NCBI GenBank assembly: GCA_049322335.1
Contig: JBMORL010000010.1
Coordinates: 1-31,903, forward strand
Direction of reading: 5' to 3'
DNA: 31,903 nucleotides
Source: JBMORL01 sp049322335
Lineage (GTDB): Bacteria > Bacteroidota > Bacteroidia > Flavobacteriales_D > UBA2798
Positions 18,825 through 26,948 of the stretch are shown in pieces. The notes beneath the pieces are model-generated. The model was not told the origin of the DNA. It was given only the letters and a program-made list of their open reading frames with translations, and did not search any database. Numbering within the stretch: position 1 is the stretch's first letter; the number at the start of each line of letters is the position of its first letter. The position numbers and the translations under genes were made by a program.

Positions 18825-18855
18825 TTTCAGGAAAGTGGATTGAAAAATACTTTTG
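18825..18855 (+). promoter_or_regulatory. Putative Bacteroidota promoter of the TonB-dependent receptor
   Basis: TACTTTTG at 18848-18855 matches TAnnTTTG exactly. TTTC at 18825-18828 lies 19 bases upstream, near the TTTG expected at -33. The ATG follows 27 bases after the element. A short inverted repeat (ATACC at 18808-18812, GGTAT at 18821-18825) touches the -33 region and might be an operator; it is too short to be sure. Confidence 0.5.
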
Positions 18856-18882
18856 AGCTGTAATTTAAAATCAGTCTAAATA

Positions 18883-21561
18883 ATGAGAACAGTTTTTACC
18901 GGCATTTTGATCCTGGCCATGGGTTTTCTGCAAGCACAGGAATATATAATAAAAGGAAAAATCATTTCCGCAGAAGACAAAAGCGCTATGCAATATGTGG
19001 CCATCCAGTTTAACGAAACGGGCACCTACACAAACCAAAACGGAGAGTTTGAAATCCACCTTAACAACGCAGGTGAAATAAAGATGATCTTCTCATTTAT
19101 TGGCTATGAGAAAATGGAAAAAACCGTTTTGATCAGTGCTTTTGAAAAAATAACCGACCTGGGCATTATTGAAATGAAATCAAGTATAATCCAGATAGGA
19201 GAAATGGTAGTAACGGGAAATGAAACGATGTATTCGCGTCAATATGAAGGCAGCAATGTGCGTATGACAAAAAAAGAACTTGAAATTACACAACCGGTGG
19301 GTTCGGAAGAAGCTTTGAAAAAAATGGCGGGAATAAATGTGTCGGGTGATATGGGAATTTCCAATCGTTTGAATGTAGGAATACGGGGATCGTATCCCCG
19401 CAGATCGGCAAATATTTTATTGATGGAAGACGGAACACCTATTGCTCCCGCACCGTATCTTTCTCCTGATGCATATTACAATCCTCCTTCCGACCGGTTG
19501 GATGGAATTGAAGTGATTAAAGGTGCGGATATTCTTACCATGGGTTCGAATACTGCTTATGGTGCGGTAAATTATATTACAAAAAAACCTCCTGTAAAAC
19601 CGGCTTTGGGAATTCATTTAACAGAAGGAACCAATGGCTACCATTCGCGCTACATCACCTATGGCGGAACGTGGGATAATGTTGGTGCCGAGTTGCAGGT
19701 ACTACAAAAATCATTTGATGGTTTTCAGAACAATTCGCAGTCTGCTATTTTTAATACAACAGCAAAAGTGTATGCCGACCTGGGGAAAAAATCTTCGGTA
19801 TATCTTAAACTCAATTACCACCAGGAAAATTCGAAAGCCAGTTACAGTTCACTAACTCCCTTCACCTATGCGCACGATCCGCGTCAGAATCCGTTTGATG
19901 CCGATGACCTGGCCACCAAACGTTATGCGGCCGACATCATTTATAACCTCCGGCTGGGAGAAAATGCTGTACTGGTTTCAAAAATTTACGGCTCGCAGTT
20001 TGTGCGCGACTGGTGGAGACAAGAAAATACGCTGGTGAAAGCTTCGCAGGTGAAATCGTATGTGGGCGATGAAATTTACAACGACCGTTATTCCTACATG
20101 GAAGGATTAACGTTCGGAAATGATGATTATGTGCGTGTAGGAAAAATGGCCGGTGGAAGAGAAAGCACCAGGGCAAGAAACCGGTTATTCAGAGTAGCCG
20201 GCATACAGGAAACATTAAAATACAGCTGGACAACAGGTGATTTGCAGGGAAAACTGGAAGTGGCTGTAAAAGCACATACAGAAACATTCTCCAACGTTGA
20301 ACTAAAAAATGATTCATCCCGGTTTTCCCGCAGTGGTAATGTAGTATTAAATGAATATTTTACACTTACCGCATATTCAGGATATCTGAAAAACACTTTT
20401 AAGTATAAAAATTTTTCTGCTTCACCGGTGGTACGTTATGAAATTATACAAATGCGACAGTTCGACCTGATGAAAATTGCTGCCGATCCCAACAATGACG
20501 GATCAAAATTTTACGGAAGTATTAAAAATGAATTTGGCACTTTTTTGCCGGGAACCACACTCAGTTACCAGGTAAAGGAAAATGAAAAAAACCAGGTGCA
20601 GGTGTATGCCGGAGTGTATAAAGGATATACTGCCCCGGTTTCTTCCGTTGCCTTTTTAAATGTGGAAGATAACGTAGTGGGGACTACCAACGACCAAAAT
20701 GCAGTGAATATGCGTCCTGAAGAAAGTTTTAATTATGAAACAGGAACAAGAATGAACCTGGCGAAAGAACTGGTTTATGCACAGGTAACTTATTTTAACA
20801 ATACACTTAAAAACTATTATTCCGCTGGGAGAAATGAGGCTTTCGAATCGCTGGGAAAAGTAAATATCAATGGTGTGGAAGCAGCTCTTCAGTTTCACTT
20901 CGGCCAGTTTTTCAAATCAGGAAAGCACCAGCTTTCACTCGGAATTTCGGGTTCGTGGATGAACAGCAGAATTTTAGACGGCCGCCTGCGTGACAGTGAT
21001 CTGCTGAAAGAAAAACATACCGATGCCACCAAACAGGAAGTAGTTGATAAAATCAATGCTGAAAGAAACGGGTTTGATGTGTATTATACTTCTTCTACCG
21101 GTGGTGACAGTCTTGTAACACAAAGCACTTTTACGCTGTCTGATTTCTCTTCCTTCCGCAGGATTGACATGGTTTTTGGAGAAAACGGAATTGCCAACAA
21201 CGCTGTTCCTTATGTTCCCCAGATTCTCATTAATTCCAGCCTTACCTATACATTCAAAGGATTAACCGTTAGCGGCAATATCAACTACGTTAGTATTCAA
21301 TATACCGATTACCTCAACATGAATAACGAAACAGCCGAAGGCGCTGCGGGGAAACTGGATGCGTTTACCACTATTGATGCTTCTGTTTCGTATTCATTTG
21401 AAGCCTGTAAGAAAAAATGCATGAAAGGGCTTTCTTTATTTGTTACAGGAAAAAATCTGACAGACGAAGTGTACAAAGCTTCGCGTCTGCACCGTGTTTC
21501 CTCGGGAATCATGCCCGGTGGCTTCCGGCAAATTAACGGTGGATTAAAGTTTGTGTTTTAA
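18883..21561 (+). CDS. TonB-dependent outer-membrane receptor, FecA-like
   Basis: The 892-residue protein has a signal peptide (MRTVFTGILILAMGFLQAQ). A carboxypeptidase-regulatory-like domain spans about residues 21-100 (IIKGKIISAEDKSAMQYVAI, TYTNQNGEFEIHL). The plug domain spans about 118-238 (RGSYPRRSANILLMEDGTPI; DRLDGIEVIKGADILTMGSN; AYGAVNYITKKP). The barrel occupies the rest and ends in phenylalanine (GGLKFVF). The plug segment GTPIAPAPY followed by R...IEVIKGA resembles the ferric dicitrate receptor group, so iron-chelate uptake is likely but the ligand is inferred. No SusD-type partner follows, which argues against glycan uptake. The gene stands alone between a divergent promoter region and a strong terminator. 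The regulatory-like N-terminal domain is normal for this phylum. Confidence 0.9.
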   Translation: MRTVFTGILILAMGFLQAQEYIIKGKIISAEDKSAMQYVAIQFNETGTYTNQNGEFEIHLNNAGEIKMIFSFIGYEKMEKTVLISAFEKITDLGIIEMKSSIIQIGEMVVTGNETMYSRQYEGSNVRMTKKELEITQPVGSEEALKKMAGINVSGDMGISNRLNVGIRGSYPRRSANILLMEDGTPIAPAPYLSPDAYYNPPSDRLDGIEVIKGADILTMGSNTAYGAVNYITKKPPVKPALGIHLTEGTNGYHSRYITYGGTWDNVGAELQVLQKSFDGFQNNSQSAIFNTTAKVYADLGKKSSVYLKLNYHQENSKASYSSLTPFTYAHDPRQNPFDADDLATKRYAADIIYNLRLGENAVLVSKIYGSQFVRDWWRQENTLVKASQVKSYVGDEIYNDRYSYMEGLTFGNDDYVRVGKMAGGRESTRARNRLFRVAGIQETLKYSWTTGDLQGKLEVAVKAHTETFSNVELKNDSSRFSRSGNVVLNEYFTLTAYSGYLKNTFKYKNFSASPVVRYEIIQMRQFDLMKIAADPNNDGSKFYGSIKNEFGTFLPGTTLSYQVKENEKNQVQVYAGVYKGYTAPVSSVAFLNVEDNVVGTTNDQNAVNMRPEESFNYETGTRMNLAKELVYAQVTYFNNTLKNYYSAGRNEAFESLGKVNINGVEAALQFHFGQFFKSGKHQLSLGISGSWMNSRILDGRLRDSDLLKEKHTDATKQEVVDKINAERNGFDVYYTSSTGGDSLVTQSTFTLSDFSSFRRIDMVFGENGIANNAVPYVPQILINSSLTYTFKGLTVSGNINYVSIQYTDYLNMNNETAEGAAGKLDAFTTIDASVSYSFEACKKKCMKGLSLFVTGKNLTDEVYKASRLHRVSSGIMPGGFRQINGGLKFVF

Positions 21562-21584
21562 TCTGGTTTTTGAATAGCAGAGAA

Positions 21585-21609
21585 AAATGGCTCCTCCGGG
21601 AGTCATTTT
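21585..21609. terminator. Bidirectional intrinsic terminator between convergent genes
   Basis: ATGGCTCC (21587-21594) pairs with GGAGTCAT (21599-21606) around a TCCG loop, with a single G-U pair. The stem is flanked by A on the left and a T run on the right, so it works in both directions. It lies 23 bases after the receptor stop and overlaps the TGA (21603-21605) of the convergent deaminase gene. Confidence 0.85.
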
Positions 21610-22541
21610 TTTATACCGGCCATTCCACTCCATCCCTGCATGCCACCTGTGTGAATCACCATTATGCGTGTGCCGTGACTGAAATAATTTTTTTCAATCA
21701 AATCAAATACGCCAAACAACATTTTGGAAGTATATACAGGGTCGGTGGGTAAATGATATTCGGTTTTCATTTTTTCGATGAAATGAAACAACTCCGGGTT
21801 TGTTTTGGCATATCCCCCGAAATGATACCCCGGTTGAATTTCAAATTGTTTTTTTTTGTCTTTCACCCATTCGCTGTCGAAAGAAAAATACCAGAGATGT
21901 TTTTCAGTTTCAGCAGTCAGAAACTCACCGCCTTTCAATACCGGAAAACCAATAGCCCGTTGATTTTCGTTCAATGCAGCTGTTATTCCCGCCAGTGTAG
22001 TACCTGTTCCGCAGGCACAGCAAATTACGTCTGATTCCGTTTTTTCTTCGGTGATAATTTCCATACAGCCATTCATCCCGTAAAAATTGGCCCCTCCCCC
22101 GGGAACTACAAAATGATTCTGAAATTCGTGGTGCAATAATTTTAAAAAACCATCTTCTTCTTTTGCTTTGTAATCTTCCCTCGAAATTTTTTTGATGGTC
22201 ATCCCGTTTTGTTTGCAAAACAAAAGTGTGGGATTATTTTCATCAGCATCTTCTCCCCTAACCACTCCCACCGATTTTAACCCTGCAGCTTTACAGGCAA
22301 ACGCTGTTGCCGCCAGGTGATTGGAATAGGCTCCGCCAAAAGTGATGATTCCTTCTTTTTTTTCGTTCTGTGCGTGAATGAGATTATATTTCAGTTTTCT
22401 CCATTTGTTTCCCGAAATATGTTCGTGGATCAGGTCATCGCGTTTTACCAAAAGAGAGATTTTTTTCGATTGCAGCCATTCGCTGTCCAGCTTTTGAACG
22501 GGCGAGGGAAGCTGGAGTGATATGTTAGTAGTAATGCTCAA
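21603..22541 (-). CDS. PLP-dependent ACC deaminase / D-cysteine desulfhydrase family protein
   Basis: The 312-residue protein is a fold-type II PLP enzyme. The cofactor lysine is Lys46 in SGNKWRKLKYN, followed by FGGAYSNHLAATAF, the phosphate-binding loop ACGTGTTLAGI and a closing IHTGGMQGW. The family contains 1-aminocyclopropane-1-carboxylate deaminases and D-cysteine desulfhydrases; sequence reading alone does not separate them. No ATG exists near the N-terminus, and the frame closes seven codons upstream. The TTG at 22541, five bases after the recX stop, is therefore the best start and gives a normal family length. It is the last gene of the lpx operon and ends inside a bidirectional terminator. 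Its link to lipid A genes appears to be one of position only. Confidence 0.88.
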   Translation of the reverse strand: MSITTNISLQLPSPVQKLDSEWLQSKKISLLVKRDDLIHEHISGNKWRKLKYNLIHAQNEKKEGIITFGGAYSNHLAATAFACKAAGLKSVGVVRGEDADENNPTLLFCKQNGMTIKKISREDYKAKEEDGFLKLLHHEFQNHFVVPGGGANFYGMNGCMEIITEEKTESDVICCACGTGTTLAGITAALNENQRAIGFPVLKGGEFLTAETEKHLWYFSFDSEWVKDKKKQFEIQPGYHFGGYAKTNPELFHFIEKMKTEYHLPTDPVYTSKMLFGVFDLIEKNYFSHGTRIMVIHTGGMQGWSGMAGIKK

Positions 22542-22546
22542 TACTA

Positions 22547-23038
22547 TTATTGCATTATCTCATTAACGGTCGTCCAAACTGCATCAGGCTCATACCCGCG
22601 TAAAATCAGGTATTGCGCCACCTTATATCTTCTCACCGGAAGTTTTTTTTCTTTCACTGATTTAGCTTTTTTTTCCACCAGTTTTTTCAATGTCTCTTCA
22701 TAATCATCGCTCTCTATCTCCTTCATCGCTTTGCGAATGCAGTAATCGGAAATATGACGGGCTTTAAGCGCCTGTTTGATCTTATTTTTTCCCCATTTTT
22801 TTATTCTGAATTTTCCCGATGCATAAGCTATGGCAAACCGCTCTTCGTTGAGGTAATTATCCTGGATGAGTTGTACAATAATCTGCTCCACATCTTTTTT
22901 ATACAATCCCCATGAATATAATTTTTCTCTTACTTCGGAATGGCATCTTTCCTGGTAAGCGCAATACGACTGGATTTTTTGCAGGGCGATGCCGGGCGTA
23001 TATTTTTTTTTGCGAATTTCTTCCATGTGAAAAATCAT
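22547..23038 (-). CDS. recX: RecX family regulatory protein
   Basis: From the ATG at 23038 the protein is 163 residues. It shows the helical repeats of RecX: ALQKIQSYCAYQERCHSEVR, then LIQDNYLNEERFAIAYASGK with the typical DNYLNEERFA motif, then KWGKNKIKQALKARHIS. RecX proteins bind RecA filaments and limit recombination. An ATG at 23071 would extend the protein by 11 residues into the ABC ATPase gene. The ATG at 23038 overlaps that gene's TGA by four bases (ATGA), like the other junctions in this operon, so I prefer it. No recA is in the window. Confidence 0.88.
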   Translation of the reverse strand: MIFHMEEIRKKKYTPGIALQKIQSYCAYQERCHSEVREKLYSWGLYKKDVEQIIVQLIQDNYLNEERFAIAYASGKFRIKKWGKNKIKQALKARHISDYCIRKAMKEIESDDYEETLKKLVEKKAKSVKEKKLPVRRYKVAQYLILRGYEPDAVWTTVNEIMQ

Positions 23039-23655
23039 TTGAAGTTTTCCACTTTCAATAGTTCCCCGCATTGGGTTAATTCGTCTTCATAGTTATTGGA
23101 AGCAATTACCACCAGCCTGTTTTGTGAATGAGCAGCTAACAGTTGCTTATACCATTCTACAGCTGTGGCATCAAAATTCGAACAAGGTTCGTCCAGCAAT
23201 AAAATTTTGGTTTGGCTAAGAACGGCCAGTCCCAGTTTTACTCTTTGTTTCATTCCCGAAGAGAACAGGCGCACCGGTTTTTCCGACACATGCTGTAATT
23301 GAACGGTCGAAATAAATTCGCTGACAGACATTTTGTTGATGAGTGGCTTAAGTGACCGGTGAAACGACACTAATTCAGACAACGTTAGTTCTTCATACAA
23401 TTCCATCCCGGGTGAACAAAGCGAAACATGGCGAAAAATTTCACCGGTTTCTGTTTTTTTTCCGTTATCTGAAAAAGTAATTTTCCCTTCGGAAGGAGAA
23501 AGGTGTCCGCTGAGCAGCTGAATAAAGGTGGATTTTCCCGATCCGTTGGGGCCGGTGATTCCATAAATTGTATTATAAGAAAAAGTATAGCTAATGTTCC
23601 GGAAGATCCAATCGCGGTTGAACCTGCGGCCTGTATTTTCCAGGATGATTTGCAT
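23035..23655 (-). CDS. ABC transporter ATP-binding protein with atypical Q- and H-loops
   Basis: The 206-residue ATPase has Walker A GPNGSGKST (35-43), a degenerate signature FSSGMKQR (131-138) and Walker B ILLLDEP (151-157) followed by the D-loop region SNFD. The usual H-loop histidine is replaced: the strand after Walker B reads VVIASNNYEDE, with Asn at 187. The expected Q-loop region (VSLCSPGMELYEELT) has no clear glutamine. The size and single domain resemble CcmA-like exporters, but no permease gene is next to it. It lies six bases after lpxA and overlaps recX by four bases, so it is part of the lpx operon. A role in envelope lipid or LPS precursor handling is possible from position only. 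Confidence 0.88.
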   Translation of the reverse strand: MQIILENTGRRFNRDWIFRNISYTFSYNTIYGITGPNGSGKSTFIQLLSGHLSPSEGKITFSDNGKKTETGEIFRHVSLCSPGMELYEELTLSELVSFHRSLKPLINKMSVSEFISTVQLQHVSEKPVRLFSSGMKQRVKLGLAVLSQTKILLLDEPCSNFDATAVEWYKQLLAAHSQNRLVVIASNNYEDELTQCGELLKVENFK

Positions 23656-23661
23656 AATGCG

Positions 23662-24441
23662 TCAGGAAATTCCCCTCATGATTCCCTTCGTGGAATTTTT
23701 TATAAAATCTACGATGATATCTTTTTCAGGTGAATTGGGTAGTTCGAGGCTAACGATATTCAGCGCCACGCTCAGATTGCTGTTTTGTACATAGATCACG
23801 CGGTAAATATCTTCAATAAGGGAAATCTGCAGATCCGAAAATCCTCTTCTTCTTAATCCTACCGTATTCACACCTATATAGGAAATAGGTTCACGTGCTG
23901 CCTTTACAAAGGGAGGAACATTTTTTCTTACCAGCGATCCTCCTGCTACAAAAGTATGCGGGCCGATATGAATGAACTGCTGCACACCCACCATTCCTTC
24001 AATGATCGCATAGTCGCCCACCGTTACATGTCCTGACAGACCTGAATTGTTTGCAATGATCACATGATCGCCCACAATGCAATCGTGAGCCACATGCACC
24101 ATAGCCATCAGCAGGCAATTTTTTCCCACTACGGTTTTCATACGGTCGGTAGTTCCGCGGTGAATGGTAACATATTCGCGGATGATGGTGTTATCACCAA
24201 TTTCGGTAGTGGTATATTCACCTTTGTATTTGAGATCCTGTGAAGGCGGGCCAATAATGGCTCCCGGATAAATTTTTACATTGTTGCCAATGCGGGTTCC
24301 TTCAAAAATTACCGCATTAGGGCCTATCCAGCAGTTTTCACCGATTGTTACATCACCATAAATAGTGGCAAACGGTTCCACCACGGTTCCTTTGCCAATT
24401 TTTACATCGGGATGAATATTACTGGGGAAGGTTTGCGTCAT
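23662..24441 (-). CDS. lpxA: Acyl-ACP--UDP-N-acetylglucosamine O-acyltransferase
   Basis: The 259-residue protein has the normal LpxA length and is a left-handed beta-helix of hexapeptide repeats (VKIGKGTVVEPFATI, VTIGENCWIGPNAVI). The catalytic histidine is His119 in MVHVAHDC, equivalent to His125 of E. coli. The trimer region GMVGVQQFIHIGPHTFVAGG and an alpha-helical C-terminal domain follow. It catalyses the first step of lipid A synthesis, adding a 3-hydroxyacyl chain to UDP-GlcNAc in the cytoplasm. Its ATG overlaps the TGA of lpxC/fabZ by four bases, giving tight translational coupling with the next enzyme in the pathway. Confidence 0.97.
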   Translation of the reverse strand: MTQTFPSNIHPDVKIGKGTVVEPFATIYGDVTIGENCWIGPNAVIFEGTRIGNNVKIYPGAIIGPPSQDLKYKGEYTTTEIGDNTIIREYVTIHRGTTDRMKTVVGKNCLLMAMVHVAHDCIVGDHVIIANNSGLSGHVTVGDYAIIEGMVGVQQFIHIGPHTFVAGGSLVRKNVPPFVKAAREPISYIGVNTVGLRRRGFSDLQISLIEDIYRVIYVQNSNLSVALNIVSLELPNSPEKDIIVDFIKNSTKGIMRGIS

Positions 24442-25844
24442 AGATTTTTTTCTTTGATCACCTGGGCCATCATTTCAGCTTCACAAGCCACCTGGCCATT
24501 TACATAGGCAGCTCCTTTCATATGAACAATGCCCCTGCGGATTGGAGTTAATAATTTCAGGTCCAATACGAGCACATCACCGGGAATGACTTTCCGCTTG
24601 AACTTCACGTTATCAATTTTCATAAAGTAGGTAGAATAATTTTCGGGGTCAGCAACGGTACTGAGAGAAAATATACCACCGCATTGTGCCATCGCTTCCA
24701 GCTGAAGCACACCCGGCATAATGGGATTTCCCGGAAAATGTCCCTGGAAAAACGGTTCGTTCATCGTTACATTTTTCACTCCTACAATTCCGTGTTCGTC
24801 CATATCAATGATTTTATCCACCAGCAGGAAGGGATAACGGTGCGGGAGCATACGTTCTATTTTGTTGATATCATAAATCGGCTCCTTGGTGACATCGAAG
24901 TGTTTTCCCGATTTTTTTTCATTGCGCATAATGTCTTTAATGATTTTGGCAAATGAAATATTTCCGGAGTGTCCCGGACGGGCAGCCAGTATATGTCCTT
25001 TGATAGGTTTACCAACAAGTGCAAGATCGCCAATGATGTCGAGTAGTTTATGGCGGGCTGGTTCGTTGATGTATTTCATCCGGGTGTTGTTGAGCACGCC
25101 AATTCCTTTAATCTGTACTTTAAGATCTTCTTTACCGAGCAGTTTAGCCAGTGATTTCAATTCATCTTCAGAAACCTGTTCGCGTTCAACCAATACAAGT
25201 GCATTGTCAGGATCACCTCCTTTGATAAGCCCTGCCCTTGCCAGTTGTTCCAGTTCACCCAAAAAAACAAACGTGCGGCAGGCTGCTATTTCGGTTTTAA
25301 ATTCTTCGATGTTATACATGGTGGCATGCTGCGTTCCCAGTACCTGTGAATTATAATCCACCATTACGGTAAGGCGAAAGTCGTTAGCCGGAACTGCCAG
25401 CATTTCTATTCCTTTATTGAGATCTTCCCAGGGGAGGTTTTCCCTGAATTCGAAATATTCACGTTCGGCATTCTGGTTAGCGGCACCCACATCTTCAATA
25501 GCCTGTACGAAAGGAAGCGAACTGCCATCCATAATTGGCACTTCGGGGCCGTCAAGTTGTATGATGGCGTTATCGATCTGCATGCCGTAAAGTGAAGCAA
25601 GCAGATGTTCGGTAGTGTATACACGCACACCGTTATGTTCTAACGTGGTTCCCCTTTCTGTAGAAACCACCAGGTCGGCATCCGCTTTGATGTAGGGTTG
25701 TCCTTCCACATCCATGCGCTGGAATTTATATCCCGTATTTTCGGGAGCCGGCAGGATATTCACATTTACGCGGGCGCCTGTATGCAATCCAATTCCGCTC
25801 AGGCAGATCGGTGCTTTCAGTGTGCGCTGGGGTTCTTTGATCAT
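24438..25844 (-). CDS. lpxC/fabZ: Bifunctional LpxC deacetylase / FabZ dehydratase fusion
   Basis: The 468-residue fusion has an LpxC part at residues 1 to about 305 and a FabZ part at about 322-468. LpxC carries the zinc ligands His80 (TTEHLLASL), His265 and Asp269 (EPARHKLLDIIGD) and the catalytic His292 (ARPGHSGN), with the same spacings as in E. coli LpxC. FabZ carries LPHRYPFLLVDKI, then GHFPGNPIMPG with His369 and Glu383, again with the E. coli spacing. LpxC commits UDP-acyl-GlcNAc to lipid A by deacetylation; FabZ dehydrates 3-hydroxyacyl-ACP for fatty acid synthesis, so both branches of 3-hydroxyacyl-ACP use lie in one chain. The fusion is typical of Bacteroidota. It overlaps lpxD and lpxA by four bases on either side. 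Confidence 0.97.
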   Translation of the reverse strand: MIKEPQRTLKAPICLSGIGLHTGARVNVNILPAPENTGYKFQRMDVEGQPYIKADADLVVSTERGTTLEHNGVRVYTTEHLLASLYGMQIDNAIIQLDGPEVPIMDGSSLPFVQAIEDVGAANQNAEREYFEFRENLPWEDLNKGIEMLAVPANDFRLTVMVDYNSQVLGTQHATMYNIEEFKTEIAACRTFVFLGELEQLARAGLIKGGDPDNALVLVEREQVSEDELKSLAKLLGKEDLKVQIKGIGVLNNTRMKYINEPARHKLLDIIGDLALVGKPIKGHILAARPGHSGNISFAKIIKDIMRNEKKSGKHFDVTKEPIYDINKIERMLPHRYPFLLVDKIIDMDEHGIVGVKNVTMNEPFFQGHFPGNPIMPGVLQLEAMAQCGGIFSLSTVADPENYSTYFMKIDNVKFKRKVIPGDVLVLDLKLLTPIRRGIVHMKGAAYVNGQVACEAEMMAQVIKEKNL

Positions 25845-26887
25845 TTTTTCTCCTTCAGTTCTTTGATTTCCTGCGCTAATTTATTCATTTGTTCCTTAAG
25901 TTGGGGCAGGCCACGGAAAAGAACATAAGAACGTTTGTAATCGCCTATGGAAAAAGCCGGAGAACCCTGAACAATAGCGTTTTGCTCCTCAATAGTATGC
26001 CCTATTCCCGACTGTGCAGCAATTTTTACCCCATCAGCAATACGCAGGTGGCCGATGATACCCACCTGCCCTCCTATCATCATGTTTTTGCCCAGTTTGG
26101 TAGATCCGGCTATCCCTGTTTGGGAGGCGATAACGGTATTTTCGCCAATCTCTACATTGTGAGCTACCTGAATCAGGTTATCAATTTTCACTCCTTTGCG
26201 GATAATCGTAGAACCAAGAGTAGCCCGGTCGATAGAAACGTTGGAACCGATTTCCACGTGGTCTTCAATGACCACATTTCCTATTTGCGGCACTTTCTGG
26301 TAATTGTTCTCACTATTGGGTGCAAATCCGAATCCGTCAGCACCAATTACGGTGGAAGCATGAATGGTGCAATGCGCCCCGATTTTACAATCGCTGTAGA
26401 CTTTTACACCGGAATAAACAATGGTTTTTTCTCCTATTCTTACGTTGTCTCCGATATAGGACTGGGGATAAATTTTCGCCCCGTTTTCCACTATTGCGTT
26501 TTTACCAATATAGGCAAAGGCGCCAATGTAAACGTCTGTACCCACTTTTGCCGAAGGATCAATAAAAGAAGGTTGTTCGATCCCTTTTTTATCCTGTTTC
26601 ACCTGGTTGTAATGTTCCAGTAACTTGGCAAAACAGGCGTAAGCATCATCCACACGGATAAGCGTGAGTGTGGAAGGCAATGGTTTTTCGGCCACAAACG
26701 TTTTATTTACAATAGCCACTGAAGCTGCCGTAGTGTAGATATAATCTGCGTATTTCGGATTGGCCAAAAAAGTAAGTGTATTGGGCTGCCCTTCTTCGAT
26801 TTTGGAAAGATTATTGACGGTTTGCTGTGCGTTTCCTTCTATTATTCCATTGAGCAGGGCGGCTATCTGCTGAGCTGAAAATTCCAT
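25841..26887 (-). CDS. lpxD: UDP-3-O-(3-hydroxyacyl)glucosamine N-acyltransferase
   Basis: The 348-residue protein has the LpxD layout. An N-terminal UDP-binding domain covers about 1-100 (LSKIEEGQPNTLTFLANPKY). A left-handed beta-helix covers about 105-310 (TIHASTVIGADGFGFAP, HVEIGSNVSIDRATLGSTII). The catalytic histidine is His243 in LIQVAHNVEIGENTVIA. A C-terminal helix follows (LPQLKEQMNKLAQEIKELKE). It adds the second 3-hydroxyacyl chain to UDP-acyl-glucosamine. It is the first gene of the lpx operon and overlaps lpxC/fabZ by four bases (ATGA). A perfect 10-bp inverted repeat ends one base before its ATG, which may control the operon. Confidence 0.97.
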   Translation of the reverse strand: MEFSAQQIAALLNGIIEGNAQQTVNNLSKIEEGQPNTLTFLANPKYADYIYTTAASVAIVNKTFVAEKPLPSTLTLIRVDDAYACFAKLLEHYNQVKQDKKGIEQPSFIDPSAKVGTDVYIGAFAYIGKNAIVENGAKIYPQSYIGDNVRIGEKTIVYSGVKVYSDCKIGAHCTIHASTVIGADGFGFAPNSENNYQKVPQIGNVVIEDHVEIGSNVSIDRATLGSTIIRKGVKIDNLIQVAHNVEIGENTVIASQTGIAGSTKLGKNMMIGGQVGIIGHLRIADGVKIAAQSGIGHTIEEQNAIVQGSPAFSIGDYKRSYVLFRGLPQLKEQMNKLAQEIKELKEKK

Positions 26888-26888
26888 G

Positions 26889-26918
26889 CTTTATCCGTTT
26901 TTAGTAAGACGGATAAAG
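26889..26918. promoter_or_regulatory. Perfect 10-bp inverted repeat directly upstream of lpxD
   Basis: CTTTATCCGT (26889-26898) and ACGGATAAAG (26909-26918) are exact reverse complements separated by a 10-base loop. The repeat stops one base before the lpxD ATG (26887). No T run follows on either strand, so it is not a normal terminator. It could be an operator dyad or an mRNA hairpin hiding the start region. The distal arm overlaps TATCTTTA (minus strand), a one-mismatch -7 element. Confidence 0.6.
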
Positions 26919-26948
26919 ATAGGAAACTATTATGAAATCCGGATAGGA

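Noticed and set aside
22547..23071. Longer RecX start at the ATG at 23071
   Set aside because: It would overlap the ABC ATPase by 37 bases and add residues with no RecX similarity; the ATG at 23038 gives the 4-base overlap seen at other junctions of the operon.
25889..26623. Long plus-strand ORF (244 codons) antisense to lpxD
   Set aside because: lpxD is unambiguous on the other strand; the ORF has no recognisable domain, signal or upstream context.
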